A stretch of 63,973 bases of DNA, taken from positions 75,155 through 139,127 of the forward strand of contig CANTGH010000002.1 in NCBI GenBank assembly GCA_947653235.1, given 5' to 3'. Under the pieces are notes generated by a model. The model was not told the origin of the DNA and did no database searches. It saw only the letters and a list, made by a program, of their open reading frames with translations. A program made the position numbers and the translations under genes. The DNA is from an uncultured Clostridium sp. (lineage in GTDB: Bacteria > Bacillota > Clostridia > TANB77 > CAG-508). Of the stretch, positions 10,691-20,074 are shown piece after piece; position 1 is the first letter of the stretch; each line of letters opens with the position of its first letter.

Positions 10691-12175
10691 ATGGAGGAAG
10701 AAAACGAAGAGTTAGAATTAAATCGACTAATGCAGGTAAGAAAAGATAAATTGAAAGAATTACAAGAGGCAGGAAAAGATCCATTTCAAATTACCAAATA
10801 TGACCGTAGTGAGTTTAGTAAGCAAATCAAAGAAAATTATGCGGATTTTGAGAATAGAGATGTATCGGTTGCAGGGAGAATTATGGCCAAAAGAATTATG
10901 GGAAAAGCATCTTTTTGCACGATTCAGGATAGTACCGGTAGCATTCAAAGTTATGTCAGCATCAACGATTTAGGAGAAGAAAGCTACAAGGCTTTTAAAA
11001 CCTACGATATTGGTGATATTATTGGTTTAAAAGGTTTTGTCTTTAAGACAAAAACGGAAGAAATTTCCATTCATGCCAAAGAAGTGATTTTACTTACGAA
11101 ATCTTTGCGTGATTTGCCCGAAAAGTTTCATGGATTGAAAGACACCGAACTTCGCTATCGTCAAAGATATGTGGATTTGATTGTCAATCCAGAAGTGAAA
11201 AATACTTTTGAGATGAGAAGCAAAATTATTAAGGAAATGCGTAATTTTTTGGAAGCAAAGCAATATATGGAAGTAGAGACACCGTCGTTGAGTACGATTG
11301 CAGGTGGTGCAACAGCGAAGCCATTTGAAACGTATCACAATGCGCTAAGTTTAGATATGTATTTAAGAATTGCACCAGAATTGTATTTGAAGAGATTGAT
11401 TGTTGGCGGATTTGACCGTGTTTTTGAAATCGGAAAAAATTTCCGCAATGAAGGGATTGATATTCGTCATAACCCAGAATTTACCTCAATGGAATTGTAT
11501 GCAGCTTTCCAAAATTACCATGATATGATGGATTTGGTAGAAGAAATGTTTCAAACGATTTCACAAAAATTGTTGGGAACCACCCAAATTTCCTATCAAG
11601 GAACGCCAATTGATTTAGGTGGAACGTGGAAAAGAGTAACCATGATAGAGGCAATCAAAGAAGTGACTGGCGTTGATTTTAATACCATCGATTCCGATGA
11701 AGAAGCAGTCAAAATCGCCAAGGAAAAAGGCGTTGAAATCGAGGAAAATAAACAGACAAGAGGATATGTCATCAATGCGTTTTTTGAAGAATTTGTAGAG
11801 GAAACGCTAATTCAACCAACGTTTATTTATGATTACCCAGTCGAAGTGTCACCCTTGACGAAAAAGAAACCAGAAGATAGTCGATTAACCGAGCGATTTG
11901 AATTTTTCATTGATGGTCGCGAATATGGAAATGCGTATTCTGAGTTAAATGATCCAATCGACCAATACGAAAGATTTCTAGCTCAAGTTAAACAACGTGA
12001 AGCAGGCGACGACGAAGCCAACATGATGGATGACGATTTTGTTCGCGCACTAGAATATGGCATGCCACCAACAGGTGGATTGGGAATTGGTGTGGACAGA
12101 ATGATTATGTTGTTTACAGATAGTGCATCGATAAGAGATGTATTGTTGTTCCCAACGATGAAGCCGATTTTTTGA
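10691..12175 (+). CDS. lysS: Lysyl-tRNA synthetase (class II)
   Basis: Charges tRNA-Lys. It has an N-terminal OB-fold ([16 protein letters not shown]), class II motif 2 ([18 protein letters not shown]) and motif 3 ([14 protein letters not shown]). I chose the ATG at 10691: AGGAG ends at 10679, 11 bases upstream, and the resulting [20 protein letters not shown] opening is family-like. An upstream in-frame GTG sits on the binding site itself. It ends in TGA, showing TGA is a stop here. Four bases before the stop-adjacent gap, the next gene begins 12 bases downstream. Confidence 0.98.
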   Translation: MEEENEELELNRLMQVRKDKLKELQEAGKDPFQITKYDRSEFSKQIKENYADFENRDVSVAGRIMAKRIMGKASFCTIQDSTGSIQSYVSINDLGEESYKAFKTYDIGDIIGLKGFVFKTKTEEISIHAKEVILLTKSLRDLPEKFHGLKDTELRYRQRYVDLIVNPEVKNTFEMRSKIIKEMRNFLEAKQYMEVETPSLSTIAGGATAKPFETYHNALSLDMYLRIAPELYLKRLIVGGFDRVFEIGKNFRNEGIDIRHNPEFTSMELYAAFQNYHDMMDLVEEMFQTISQKLLGTTQISYQGTPIDLGGTWKRVTMIEAIKEVTGVDFNTIDSDEEAVKIAKEKGVEIEENKQTRGYVINAFFEEFVEETLIQPTFIYDYPVEVSPLTKKKPEDSRLTERFEFFIDGREYGNAYSELNDPIDQYERFLAQVKQREAGDDEANMMDDDFVRALEYGMPPTGGLGIGVDRMIMLFTDSASIRDVLLFPTMKPIF

Positions 12176-12187
12176 AAGGAGTTTGAC

Positions 12188-12643
12188 ATGTCCCAACCAT
12201 ACGACTTTTACATTGCAGGCAGAACCAGAAACAAAGAGCAAATATTGCATATTTGCGATCTGTTTGACCAATGTCATATTTCTTACTATTGTTTTTTAAA
12301 AAATGAGCAATCCCATGAAAAAGCAGGATTAGAATTGCATCAAAATCCAGAAGATTTGATGCAACAGTTTGAACGTTTAAAATTAGAAAGTAAAGCTGTT
12401 CGAACGATTTTTCAAGCCGATATGGAAGCAGAAAAAAATGCCAAAAACTTTCTTTTGGTTTTACCAGCAGGCAAATCTTCCCACATTGAAGCGGGTATTG
12501 CTTATGGATTAGGCAAAAAATGTTATGCCATCGGTGAATATGAAACAACCGATTCGCTATATTTGATTTTTGATAAAATTTTTGCCAATAAAAATGAATT
12601 GGTAGAATTTTTGAAAGAATATAAAGGAAAGGAAAAAATATGA
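12188..12643 (+). CDS. Nucleoside 2-deoxyribosyltransferase-like protein
   Basis: The 151-residue cytoplasmic protein opens with a Rossmann-like strand (YDFYIAGRTRNKEQI). Near residue 97 it carries LPAGKSSHIEAGIAYGLGKK, the glycan/nucleoside-binding signature of the nucleoside 2-deoxyribosyltransferase fold, where Glu would be the nucleophile. The fold is also used for nucleotide-derivative sensing, so the reaction is not certain. It overlaps the next gene by ATGA, implying co-translation. Confidence 0.65.
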   Translation: MSQPYDFYIAGRTRNKEQILHICDLFDQCHISYYCFLKNEQSHEKAGLELHQNPEDLMQQFERLKLESKAVRTIFQADMEAEKNAKNFLLVLPAGKSSHIEAGIAYGLGKKCYAIGEYETTDSLYLIFDKIFANKNELVEFLKEYKGKEKI

Positions 12644-13086
12644 ATCAAATTCTGATGAAAATCACACAAATTGCTAAGTGTGCTAGGCAAAGAAATTTGC
12701 CAGAAATAAAAGAAACTGACTTAGAAGAAAATGGCAAAATCTACTACATGAATGGCGACGATGGCACGATTTTCGACTGGCAAATGAATGAAAGATTATG
12801 TGAATTTATGATGTTTTACAACCAAAGTGGCATGGGAGCCATCAAAATCAATGTCTCATCAAATGGACAAATCGATATTTATACTTTCAAAGACAAGGAA
12901 AAAACTGCTTTCAAAACCGAAAAAGAGATAATCGAACCCAAAGAAGCCCTAGCCTTAGCAGTACTCATGAACCAAATTGCTGACGAAAAGAAAATTTGGG
13001 ACGATGCCATTGATAGAATGGAAAATAATAAAATTGTGTCACAAGAAGAAATCGATACATTTTTGAAGGAACTGCAAGAAGAATAA
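12640..13086 (+). CDS. Hypothetical protein, translationally coupled
   Basis: Not recognised. The 148 residues are soluble and acidic, with no signal peptide or membrane segment. The region MNGDDGTIFDWQMNERLCEF is followed by a beta-rich middle and a charged helical C-terminus. It starts at an ATGA overlap with the deoxyribosyltransferase-like gene, suggesting a shared function. Confidence 0.7.
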   Translation: MNQILMKITQIAKCARQRNLPEIKETDLEENGKIYYMNGDDGTIFDWQMNERLCEFMMFYNQSGMGAIKINVSSNGQIDIYTFKDKEKTAFKTEKEIIEPKEALALAVLMNQIADEKKIWDDAIDRMENNKIVSQEEIDTFLKELQEE

Positions 13087-13121
13087 AAAATGTCTAAAAG
13101 ACAATCGAAAGGAGAAAAAAT

Positions 13122-13850
13122 ATGTTTTTTGGAAACGGAATTGATAAAAAAACCTTATACATTATTCTAGCAGTTTTAGTCGTAATTTCACTGGCTAACG
13201 CTGGCTCTGGATTTTGGATTCAAACCATTTTAACCATTCCAGCAGTTGTCATTGCCATGACATTTCACGAATTTGCTCATGCCTGGACAGCCGATCATTT
13301 TGGAGATACCACACCAAAATCGCAAGGAAGACTAACCTTAAATCCAGCTTCTCACATTGATCCATTCGGCTTTGTTCTACTATTATTTGCTGGTGTTGGC
13401 TGGGGAAGACCTGTTATGATTAACCCCAACAACTTCACCAGTAACAAATCCAGAGCCACCTGTGAAGCCTTAGTTTCTCTAGCAGGTCCACTGGTGAATT
13501 TCCTATTAGCGATTATTTTTACAATCATTTATTATGCCTTAGGAAAATTTGCTCCCATGACTTCTTTGGTTGGAATCATCATGTCTCTTGTGTTATATAC
13601 CATTTATATCAACATTGGATTAGGTGTCTTCAATCTCATTCCATTACCACCATTAGATGGAGAGAAAATTTTCCGTAGAATTTTGCCTTACAACGCCCTT
13701 CAATGGTTGGATCGAAATGCCAATACGTTACAACTAATTTTCATGTTATTATGGATTTTTGGGGCATTAGGCTATATTGTCTCACCAATTGTCACAGGAA
13801 TTGCGAATTTGCTATTCAAGGGAATTGGAATGATTTTTATGGTATTTTAG
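13122..13850 (+). CDS. Site-2 protease family (M50) membrane metalloprotease
   Basis: Polytopic zinc metalloprotease of the SpoIVFB/YwhC-like group. The 242 residues have about six membrane segments. The metal site is HEFAHAW (HExxH, near residue 49) and the distal ligand motif is NLIPLPPLDGEKIF (near residue 170). No PDZ or CBS domain is attached, so it resembles the small M50B proteins of unknown substrate. It is followed by tsaD after 9 bases. Confidence 0.88.
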   Translation: MFFGNGIDKKTLYIILAVLVVISLANAGSGFWIQTILTIPAVVIAMTFHEFAHAWTADHFGDTTPKSQGRLTLNPASHIDPFGFVLLLFAGVGWGRPVMINPNNFTSNKSRATCEALVSLAGPLVNFLLAIIFTIIYYALGKFAPMTSLVGIIMSLVLYTIYINIGLGVFNLIPLPPLDGEKIFRRILPYNALQWLDRNANTLQLIFMLLWIFGALGYIVSPIVTGIANLLFKGIGMIFMVF

Positions 13851-13859
13851 GAGGAAAAA

Positions 13860-14852
13860 ATGATTGTTTTAGGAATCGAATCCAGTTGTGACGAAACTTC
13901 GGTAGCACTTGTAAAAGACGGCAGAGAAGTCTTATCAAATAGCATTTCTTCACAAATTAAAATTCATGAGGAATATGGTGGGGTTGTACCAGAAATTGCT
14001 TCTCGTTGTCATACAGAAGTAATCAATCCAATCATGAAACAGGCTTTAGAAGAAGCCAATTTGAGTCTAAACGAAGTAGATGTCATTGCGGTAACACAAG
14101 GACCTGGTTTAGTGGGAGCTTTGTTGGTTGGTGTTTCATATGCAAAAGCTCTTAGTTTTGCTTGTAACAAGCCTTTGGTGGCAGTTAATCATATTGCGGG
14201 ACACATTGCAGCCAACTTTTTGACTCATCCAGAGTTAGAGCCACCATTTTTATGTTTAATTATATCTGGTGGTCATACGCATTTGGTTCATGTTAAAAAT
14301 TATCATACCTATGAAATTTTGGGCAAAACCAGAGATGATGCTATCGGCGAAGCTTTTGACAAAGTGGCAAGAGTAATTGGGTTAGGTTACCCAGGAGGTC
14401 CTAAAATCGACAAATTAGCCAAAAGCGGCACACCATGTATAGGGTTACCTTCGACACGTTTAGAGGGGTTAGATTTTAGCTTTAGTGGCATAAAAACGGC
14501 TGTTATCAACTTGAATCATAAAAATCCAGACTTAAATAAAGCAGATTTATGTGCTAGTTTTCAAAAAACAGTGACAGAAATGTTAATTCACAACATCGAA
14601 AAAGCCATTCGTCAATATCAAGCTGACAAAATTGTACTAGCTGGTGGTGTTTCGTGTAACTCGTACATTCGCACAGAAATGGATAATATGGCGAAAAAAT
14701 GGAACATAAAAGCCTATTATCCAGCTCCTGTTCTATGTACAGACAATGCAGCCATGATTGCTGCTCAAGGTTATTATGACTACATAGCTGGAAAAACGGC
14801 AGATTTGCATTTGAATGCGGTTCCTAATTTAAAAATTGGGGAAAAAAGATAG
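13860..14852 (+). CDS. tsaD: tRNA N6-threonylcarbamoyladenosine transferase TsaD
   Basis: Catalytic subunit of the TsaBDE complex that makes t6A37 on ANN-reading tRNAs. It is an ASKHA-fold metalloenzyme opening MIVLGIESSCDETSVAL, with metal ligands in VNHIAGHIAAN (near residue 108) and ISGGHTHLV. The length of 330 is typical. AGGAGG lies directly upstream of the ATG. Confidence 0.98.
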   Translation: MIVLGIESSCDETSVALVKDGREVLSNSISSQIKIHEEYGGVVPEIASRCHTEVINPIMKQALEEANLSLNEVDVIAVTQGPGLVGALLVGVSYAKALSFACNKPLVAVNHIAGHIAANFLTHPELEPPFLCLIISGGHTHLVHVKNYHTYEILGKTRDDAIGEAFDKVARVIGLGYPGGPKIDKLAKSGTPCIGLPSTRLEGLDFSFSGIKTAVINLNHKNPDLNKADLCASFQKTVTEMLIHNIEKAIRQYQADKIVLAGGVSCNSYIRTEMDNMAKKWNIKAYYPAPVLCTDNAAMIAAQGYYDYIAGKTADLHLNAVPNLKIGEKR

Positions 14853-14869
14853 AAAAATAGGAGAAAAAC

Positions 14870-15574
14870 ATGGCGATTTTTACAATTGGTGATTTGCATT
14901 TGTCGTTTGGAACAAACAAACCAATGGACATTTTTGGCTGGGGAAATCACAGCGAAACCATTAAGCAAAATTGGACAAAAAAGGTGAAAAATGACGATAC
15001 AGTCGTGCTTCCTGGTGATTTTTCATGGGCGATGAGTTTGGAAGAAGCCCAATTTGATTTTGCGTTTTTAGAAGCCTTGCCTGGGACCAAAATTCTTTCC
15101 AAAGGAAATCATGATTATTGGTGGAATACAATGGCAAAAATGACGAAATTTTTACAGGAAAATGAGTTTCAAACCATTCATTTTTTGCAAAATAACAGTT
15201 ATTTCGTAGAAAATAAAATTTTGGTTGGGACACGCGGATGGCTAACGAATAATTGGAAAACAGAGGAAAATTACAAGATTTTGAAACGTGAAAGGGAACG
15301 TTTGGAATTGTCCATAAAAAGTGGGATAGAGCAGTTTGGAGAAGACAAAGAAATCCTTTGTTTTTTGCATTATCCGCCGTTTTTTAAAGAAAGTAATGTG
15401 CCAGAGGAGATTGATTTTTTGAAAACCATGCAAAAATATGGTATTCAGAAATGTTTTTATGGACATTTACATGGAGAAGCACACAGGGAAGCTTTAGTTG
15501 GCGAGCAAAAAGGAATTTTGTTTGAGTTAGTAAGTTGTGATTATTTGGAGTTTAAAGTGAAAAAATGTAGTTAA
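14870..15574 (+). CDS. Calcineurin-like metallophosphoesterase
   Basis: Predicted cytoplasmic phosphohydrolase. All five metal-site blocks are visible in order: GDLHLS (residue 7), PGDFSW, GNHDYWW, FLHYPPF and GHLHGEAH. The 234-residue length and the tryptophan-rich GNHDYWW block fit the COG1768-type group. The substrate is unknown. It lies 17 bases after tsaD. Confidence 0.88.
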   Translation: MAIFTIGDLHLSFGTNKPMDIFGWGNHSETIKQNWTKKVKNDDTVVLPGDFSWAMSLEEAQFDFAFLEALPGTKILSKGNHDYWWNTMAKMTKFLQENEFQTIHFLQNNSYFVENKILVGTRGWLTNNWKTEENYKILKRERERLELSIKSGIEQFGEDKEILCFLHYPPFFKESNVPEEIDFLKTMQKYGIQKCFYGHLHGEAHREALVGEQKGILFELVSCDYLEFKVKKCS

Positions 15575-15586
15575 AGGAGGGAAAAA

Positions 15587-16229
15587 ATGCAAACTTATAC
15601 CAAAAAAGAAGTCTTTAATCAAAGATTTGCCGAAATGAACCAACTTGAAGAAGTGAAAAAACGAGAACGAACATACGATGGTTGGCTTTTTGATTACGAA
15701 ACAGAAATTGAAAATTGTTAAACGCCGATTGTTGATTTAGGCTGTGGAATGGGGAACAATACCATTTATTTAATCGAAAAAGGAAAAAATGTGATGGCTT
15801 GTGATTATTCAGAAGTTGCCATTCAAACGATTCAAGACGAAATTCCGCAAGCACAAACGAAATTGTTTGATATGTCACAAAAAATTCCATTGGAAGATAA
15901 TTTCACAAGTATTGTGATTGCAGATTTGAGTATTCATTATTTTACACAAGAAATCACAGAAAAGGTGATTTCGGAAATTAAAAGAATTCTAAAGCCAAAT
16001 GGCGTGTTGCTTTTCAGAGTTAATTCAATAAAAGACAATCATTTTATTTCAAATCATACTGAGATTGACAAAGAATTTATTTGGCAACCCAAATGGCAAA
16101 AGGCTTTTTTCAGAGAGTAGTATTCGTGAATTTTTTGCAGATTGGAAAATCGAAAAAATCAAAGAAGAAAAAATGTTGCGTTATGAATTTGAAAAAATCG
16201 TTTGGAATTGTGCTGTTAGAAAAGGTTAA
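15587..16229 (+). pseudogene. SAM-dependent methyltransferase, decayed (stop plus frameshift)
   Basis: The frame from ATG 15587 reads a class I methyltransferase but meets a TAA at 15718-15720, just before VDLGCGMGNNT (motif I), where relatives have Lys (AAA to TAA would do it). The frame then stays open through LKPNGVLLFRVNS. It is lost again in a six-T run around 16108-16113, where removing one T restores SSIREFFADW through NCAVRKG and the stop at 16227. Neither lesion involves CGG, so this gene looks like true decay (or two sequencing errors), unlike the CGG-split genes. AAAGGAGG precedes the start. Confidence 0.85.
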
Positions 16230-16242
16230 AGGAGGAATTAAA

Positions 16243-16668
16243 ATGAAAATAATTGTTGGTGGAATTCTCCAAAAAGGAGATAAAATATTGATGGTGCAGG
16301 AAGCTCAGGAAAGTTGTTATGGACAATGGAATTTTCCTGCAGGACATTTAGATGATGGAGAAACAGTTTTGGAAGGAGCTGTTCGAGAAGTTTTCGAAGA
16401 AACTGGTTGCAAAGTAAAATTAACAAATATGTTACCAATTATTTCCTCGAAAGAGCGAAATTTAGTAAGATTTACATTCTTGACAGAGATTTTGGAGGAA
16501 AATATTCAGTTTGATACCAGCGAAATTTTGGCTGTTAAATGGTTTACGATAGAAGAAATTAAGAAGATGACGGAAAAGGAATTAAGAGGTTACAAGATTG
16601 CTTTAGAAATCATCAAGCAGATAGAGGAAAAAGAGAGTTTGCCATTGGATATAGTGAAAATAAAATAA
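16243..16668 (+). CDS. NUDIX hydrolase
   Basis: Hydrolyses a nucleoside diphosphate linked to another moiety. The 141 residues contain a perfect Nudix box, GHLDDGETVLEGAVREVFEE then TG, around residues 35-57, and open with KIIVGGILQKGDKILMVQE. I chose ATG 16243 because GGAGG at 16231-16235 is 7 bases upstream; the longer open frame upstream is methyltransferase remnant in another phase. The substrate is not predictable. Confidence 0.88.
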   Translation: MKIIVGGILQKGDKILMVQEAQESCYGQWNFPAGHLDDGETVLEGAVREVFEETGCKVKLTNMLPIISSKERNLVRFTFLTEILEENIQFDTSEILAVKWFTIEEIKKMTEKELRGYKIALEIIKQIEEKESLPLDIVKIK

Positions 16669-16757
16669 GAGAAACTTGCTATTTACATAAGTTTTGCTGA
16701 AGGATTAATATTTTATGCAAAATTTTTCCAAAATCTCTTTCATTTTCCAAAAAAATA

Positions 16758-16795
16758 TGGTATAATAAAAATAAGAATATGCTAATATTCTTATT
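16758..16795 (+). promoter_or_regulatory. Extended -10 promoter plus 11-bp inverted repeat before rsmE
   Basis: TGGTATAAT (16758-16766) is an extended -10. It is followed at once by a perfect inverted repeat, AATAAGAATAT (16770-16780) and ATATTCTTATT (16785-16795). The repeat covers the expected transcription start and could be an operator or a 5' RNA hairpin. Confidence 0.55.
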
Positions 16796-16813
16796 AAGCA
16801 TGGGAAAAATAAA

Positions 16814-17563
16814 ATGAGAAAATTTTTTGTAAAACAAGAAAACATAAAAGAAGAAAAAATTGACATTTTAGGAACAGATGTCAATCACATAAAAAATGTA
16901 TTAAGACTTAAAATTGGTGATAAAATTCAAATTGGCAATTCACAAACAAGCCAAAATTATATTTGTGAAATTATTTCGTTAGACAAGCAATGTGTGAAAA
17001 CCAAAATACTAGAAGAGATTGAAAGTCAAACACAAAGCAATGTGATATTGCATATTTTCCAAGGTTTACCCAAAGCGGATAAAATGGAACTTATTCTTCA
17101 AAAAGGAACCGAGCTTGGCGTATCTGAATTTATACCAGTTGCATTTCAAAGAAGCATTGTGAAATTAGCTGAAAAAGAAGAAAAAAAACTAGAACGTTGG
17201 CGAAAAGTTGTGGAAATGGCTGCCAAACAAAGTCATCGCGATAACATTCCCAAAATCAGAAAAACAAGAAAAGTAAAAGATATTTGCCAGTTAGTGGCAG
17301 AATATGATAGCGTATTACTAGCCTATGAAGAAGAAAGACAAAATACGCTCAAGAAAGAATTAATAACGTTAAAAGACACAAAAGAAAATTTAAAGATAGC
17401 AGTTATCATTGGACCAGAAGGTGGAATTGAAAAGCAAGAAGTTGACATTTTAAAACAAGCAGGAGCAAAAGTTATCAGTTTAGGAGATCGAATTTTAAGA
17501 ACAGAAACAGTTGTCTTGCAAGTTGCATCCATCATTATGTATGAGTTGGAAAAAGCTAACTAA
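16814..17563 (+). CDS. rsmE: 16S rRNA (uracil1498-N3)-methyltransferase RsmE
   Basis: SPOUT-family methyltransferase of 249 residues. An N-terminal PUA-like domain is followed by the knot motifs KADKMELILQKGTELGV, IGPEGGIEKQEV and LGDRILRTETV. It begins a run of genes reading through to rpoZ/gmk with short gaps, and its own promoter with an inverted repeat lies upstream. Confidence 0.96.
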   Translation: MRKFFVKQENIKEEKIDILGTDVNHIKNVLRLKIGDKIQIGNSQTSQNYICEIISLDKQCVKTKILEEIESQTQSNVILHIFQGLPKADKMELILQKGTELGVSEFIPVAFQRSIVKLAEKEEKKLERWRKVVEMAAKQSHRDNIPKIRKTRKVKDICQLVAEYDSVLLAYEEERQNTLKKELITLKDTKENLKIAVIIGPEGGIEKQEVDILKQAGAKVISLGDRILRTETVVLQVASIIMYELEKAN

Positions 17564-17580
17564 AAATAGGAGGAACTGTC

Positions 17581-18066
17581 GTGAAAAAGTCTACAAAAAT
17601 GGTAGAAGAAATTACACAAAAAAGAAAAATGACACCAATAGTAATTGAAAACTTACATAAAAGAATATTTTATAATTGCTTATTAGCCATTGGTGTGATG
17701 TTATACCTTTGTTTAATAGATGTTGTATACCTATATGCCAAACAAGAAATTGTAATAATAGCTTTTAAAATATTTGCCATGATTGGTATCTTTGCCACAG
17801 TTTTTACATGGGAATGGGCTTATCGAAAAGACAATGGAAAAATAGCTATCGTAGGAATTGAATTTTTGATTATCAGTAGTTTGATTTTATATTTTCCACA
17901 GATTTATGCAAACTTAGATAAAAAATTCTGTGCAGAATTGACATTTCTACCAATATTTTGCAGTATATATTATGTAGCTAAATCGATAACAATTTATACC
18001 AAAACACAAAAGGCTTACCAAAATAATTTAAGTGATGTCAAAGAAATTATAAAAGAAGAAACTTAA
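17581..18066 (+). CDS. Hypothetical four-helix membrane protein
   Basis: Not recognised. The 161 residues have a cytoplasmic Lys-rich N-terminus and about four hydrophobic segments (from residues ~30, 55, 87 and 118), and end in a charged tail. It uses a GTG start with AGGAGG 8 bases upstream. Sitting between rsmE and yicC, it is probably co-transcribed with them. Confidence 0.7.
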   Translation: MKKSTKMVEEITQKRKMTPIVIENLHKRIFYNCLLAIGVMLYLCLIDVVYLYAKQEIVIIAFKIFAMIGIFATVFTWEWAYRKDNGKIAIVGIEFLIISSLILYFPQIYANLDKKFCAELTFLPIFCSIYYVAKSITIYTKTQKAYQNNLSDVKEIIKEET

Positions 18067-18087
18067 AACACGAAAGGAAAGAAAAAA

Positions 18088-18963
18088 ATGATAAAAAGTA
18101 TGACAGGCTTTGGTCGTGGAAAATATGAAAAAGATGGCAGAAATTATAGCATTGATATTAAATCTGTAAATCACAAATATAGCGATATTTCGATTCGTAT
18201 GCCAAAGTTTTTAAATCCTTTTGAAGATACCATTCGAAAGAAAATAGCCGCAAGTATTTCACGTGGAAAAATAGATGTTTTCATTAATTTTGAAAATTAT
18301 AGTCGTTTGGGAAATACCATTCATTTTAATGTAGAACTAGCCAAAGAATATGTCAAAGGTTTGCAAGAACTAGCCCAAAAAACTGGTTTAACAGAAAAAA
18401 TAGAATTAATCGATCTTGCCAAAATGCCAGAAATTATGAAATTAGAAGAAGATGAACAAGAAGATATGGTAGGCAAAGAGTTAATGTTTGCTTTGGAAGA
18501 AGCTTTAAGTAATTTTGTACAAATGAGAGAAAGAGAAGGACAAAAACTGATACAAGATATGCAAAAAAGAATAGAATTCATTCAATTAAAAGTAACAGAA
18601 ATTGAACAATATGCGAGTACATTAGTAGACGATTATAAACAAAAATTAGAGACTAGAATCAAAGAATTACTAGACACCAAAGTTGTTGACGAAAATCGTC
18701 TTGCACAAGAAATTGTCATTTTTTCAGATAAATCTTCAATTGAGGAAGAATTGACAAGGCTGAAAAGCCATATCGATCAATTTGAGCATTTCTTGAAAGA
18801 AAGTTCGCCGATTGGGAAAAAATTTGACTTTTTAATTCAAGAGATGAACCGAGAAGTCAATACCATTGGTTCAAAAGCAAATTGTTTAGAAATTACCAAT
18901 CGAGTAATTGAACTAAAAACAGAAATTGAAAATATCCGAGAACAAGTTCAAAATATAGAATAA
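18088..18963 (+). CDS. yicC: YicC family endoribonuclease
   Basis: The 291-residue YicC/YloC protein opens with the diagnostic [17 protein letters not shown] and closes with the DUF1732 domain ([18 protein letters not shown]). Family members are endoribonucleases acting on small RNAs. The gene order yicC-remA with rpoZ and gmk is the classical Firmicutes arrangement. Confidence 0.95.
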   Translation: MIKSMTGFGRGKYEKDGRNYSIDIKSVNHKYSDISIRMPKFLNPFEDTIRKKIAASISRGKIDVFINFENYSRLGNTIHFNVELAKEYVKGLQELAQKTGLTEKIELIDLAKMPEIMKLEEDEQEDMVGKELMFALEEALSNFVQMREREGQKLIQDMQKRIEFIQLKVTEIEQYASTLVDDYKQKLETRIKELLDTKVVDENRLAQEIVIFSDKSSIEEELTRLKSHIDQFEHFLKESSPIGKKFDFLIQEMNREVNTIGSKANCLEITNRVIELKTEIENIREQVQNIE

Positions 18964-18980
18964 GGGAGAGAAAAAGTAAG

Positions 18981-19244
18981 ATGCAATTCATCAATATTGG
19001 ATTTGGGAATCTTGTCTCAAGTCAAAGAATTATTTCTATCGTAAGCCCAGAATCAGCGCCACTTAAGAGAATTGTGCAAGAAGCCAAAGACGAGAAAAGA
19101 GCAATTGATGCTACATTTGGAAGACGAACAAGAGCAGTTTTGATTATGGATTCTGGTCATGTAATTTTATCGGCTGTTCAACCAGAAACGATAGCCAGTA
19201 GATTAAATAATAACCAAATTGATTTAGAAAAGGGGGAAAATTAA
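18981..19244 (+). CDS. remA: RemA/DUF370 DNA-binding regulator
   Basis: Short regulator (87 residues) of the RemA family, which activates extracellular-matrix genes in Bacillus subtilis. The diagnostic opening [20 protein letters not shown] and the [20 protein letters not shown] block are present. With a polysaccharide cluster 14 kb away, a matrix role is plausible but inferred. Confidence 0.94.
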   Translation: MQFINIGFGNLVSSQRIISIVSPESAPLKRIVQEAKDEKRAIDATFGRRTRAVLIMDSGHVILSAVQPETIASRLNNNQIDLEKGEN

Positions 19245-19245
19245 A

Positions 19246-19470
19246 ATGATGGTAAAACCAGCTGTAACAGATTTATTAAAAAAGGTAGATAATCACTATT
19301 CTTTAGTGATTATGACTGCAAAACGAGCCAGACAAATTGCACAAGGACAAAATCCAATGACGAATGTAGAAGAAAAATCACCAGTTACACTTGCTGTTCA
19401 TGAAATTTATGAAGATAAAGTTTATGAAGTAGAAAATAGCGATACAAACAACACAGAAAATGAAGAATAA
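19246..19470 (+). CDS. rpoZ: RNA polymerase omega subunit
   Basis: Small RNA polymerase subunit; 74 residues with VTDLLKKVDNHYSLVIMTAKRARQ, then AVHEIYEDKV. It starts one base after remA ends, with AAGGGGGA upstream. Here it precedes gmk, whereas many relatives have gmk first. Confidence 0.93.
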   Translation: MMVKPAVTDLLKKVDNHYSLVIMTAKRARQIAQGQNPMTNVEEKSPVTLAVHEIYEDKVYEVENSDTNNTENEE

Positions 19471-19496
19471 AATCCATTTGTGAAAGGAAACAAATC

Positions 19497-20049
19497 ATGT
19501 TAGTTATTTTATCAGGAGTTGCAGGAGCAGGAAAAGATACCATAAGAAAAGAATTAATCAAACAATTAGAAGGAGCAAAATCCATTCCTTCTTATACAAC
19601 AAGACAGCCTAGAGCAGATGATATTCCAGGAGAAACTTATCATTTTATTACAAAAGAAGAATTTGAGAAAAAAATAGAAGAAGGTGAATTTTATGAATAT
19701 GATATTCATCACGACAACTATTATGGAACATCTAAAAAAATTTTAAACGAATCCGCCAAAAATGGACTTGTAATAAAAGATATTGATGTAAATCGGAACG
19801 GAAATCTTAAAAAACACATTAACCGATATAAAAGTTGTAACCATTTTTTTAAGAGTTCCCAAAGAAGAATTACAAGAAAGATTGGAAAATCGAGTCGATA
19901 AATTGCCACGAGACGAAATTATTCTAAGACTCAATCGATTTGATTATGAAGAATCAAAAATCACAACTTACGATTATGTATTAAAAAATGATTGTTTAGA
20001 AAAAACAGTAGCAGTTATTAAAGCGATTATTGAACATGAGATGAATTAA
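19497..20049 (+). CDS. gmk: Guanylate kinase, expressed through a +1 shift at CGG
   Basis: Phosphorylates GMP to GDP and is normally essential. Frame 1 gives the P-loop opening LVILSGVAGAGKDTIRK, the IPSYTTRQPR GMP site and GLVIKDIDVN, then reaches an in-frame CGG (codon 100, 19794-19796). Without a shift it runs into unrelated sequence and a stop. Skipping the C gives DVNGTEILKNTLTDIKVVTIF, then LRVPKEELQERLENRVDKL (LID region), ending at TAA 20047-20049. This is 183 residues, normal for Gmk. The glycine read from CGGA is the conserved Gly after D-V in the family. Confidence 0.93.
19794..19796 (+). other. +1 recoding site: in-frame CGG (gmk)
   Basis: Codon context is GTA AAT CGG AAC. Skipping C19794 makes GGA (Gly) and restores the guanylate kinase frame. 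Confidence 0.88.
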
Positions 20050-20074
20050 AAGGATGATAAAGGAGAGGCGAAAG

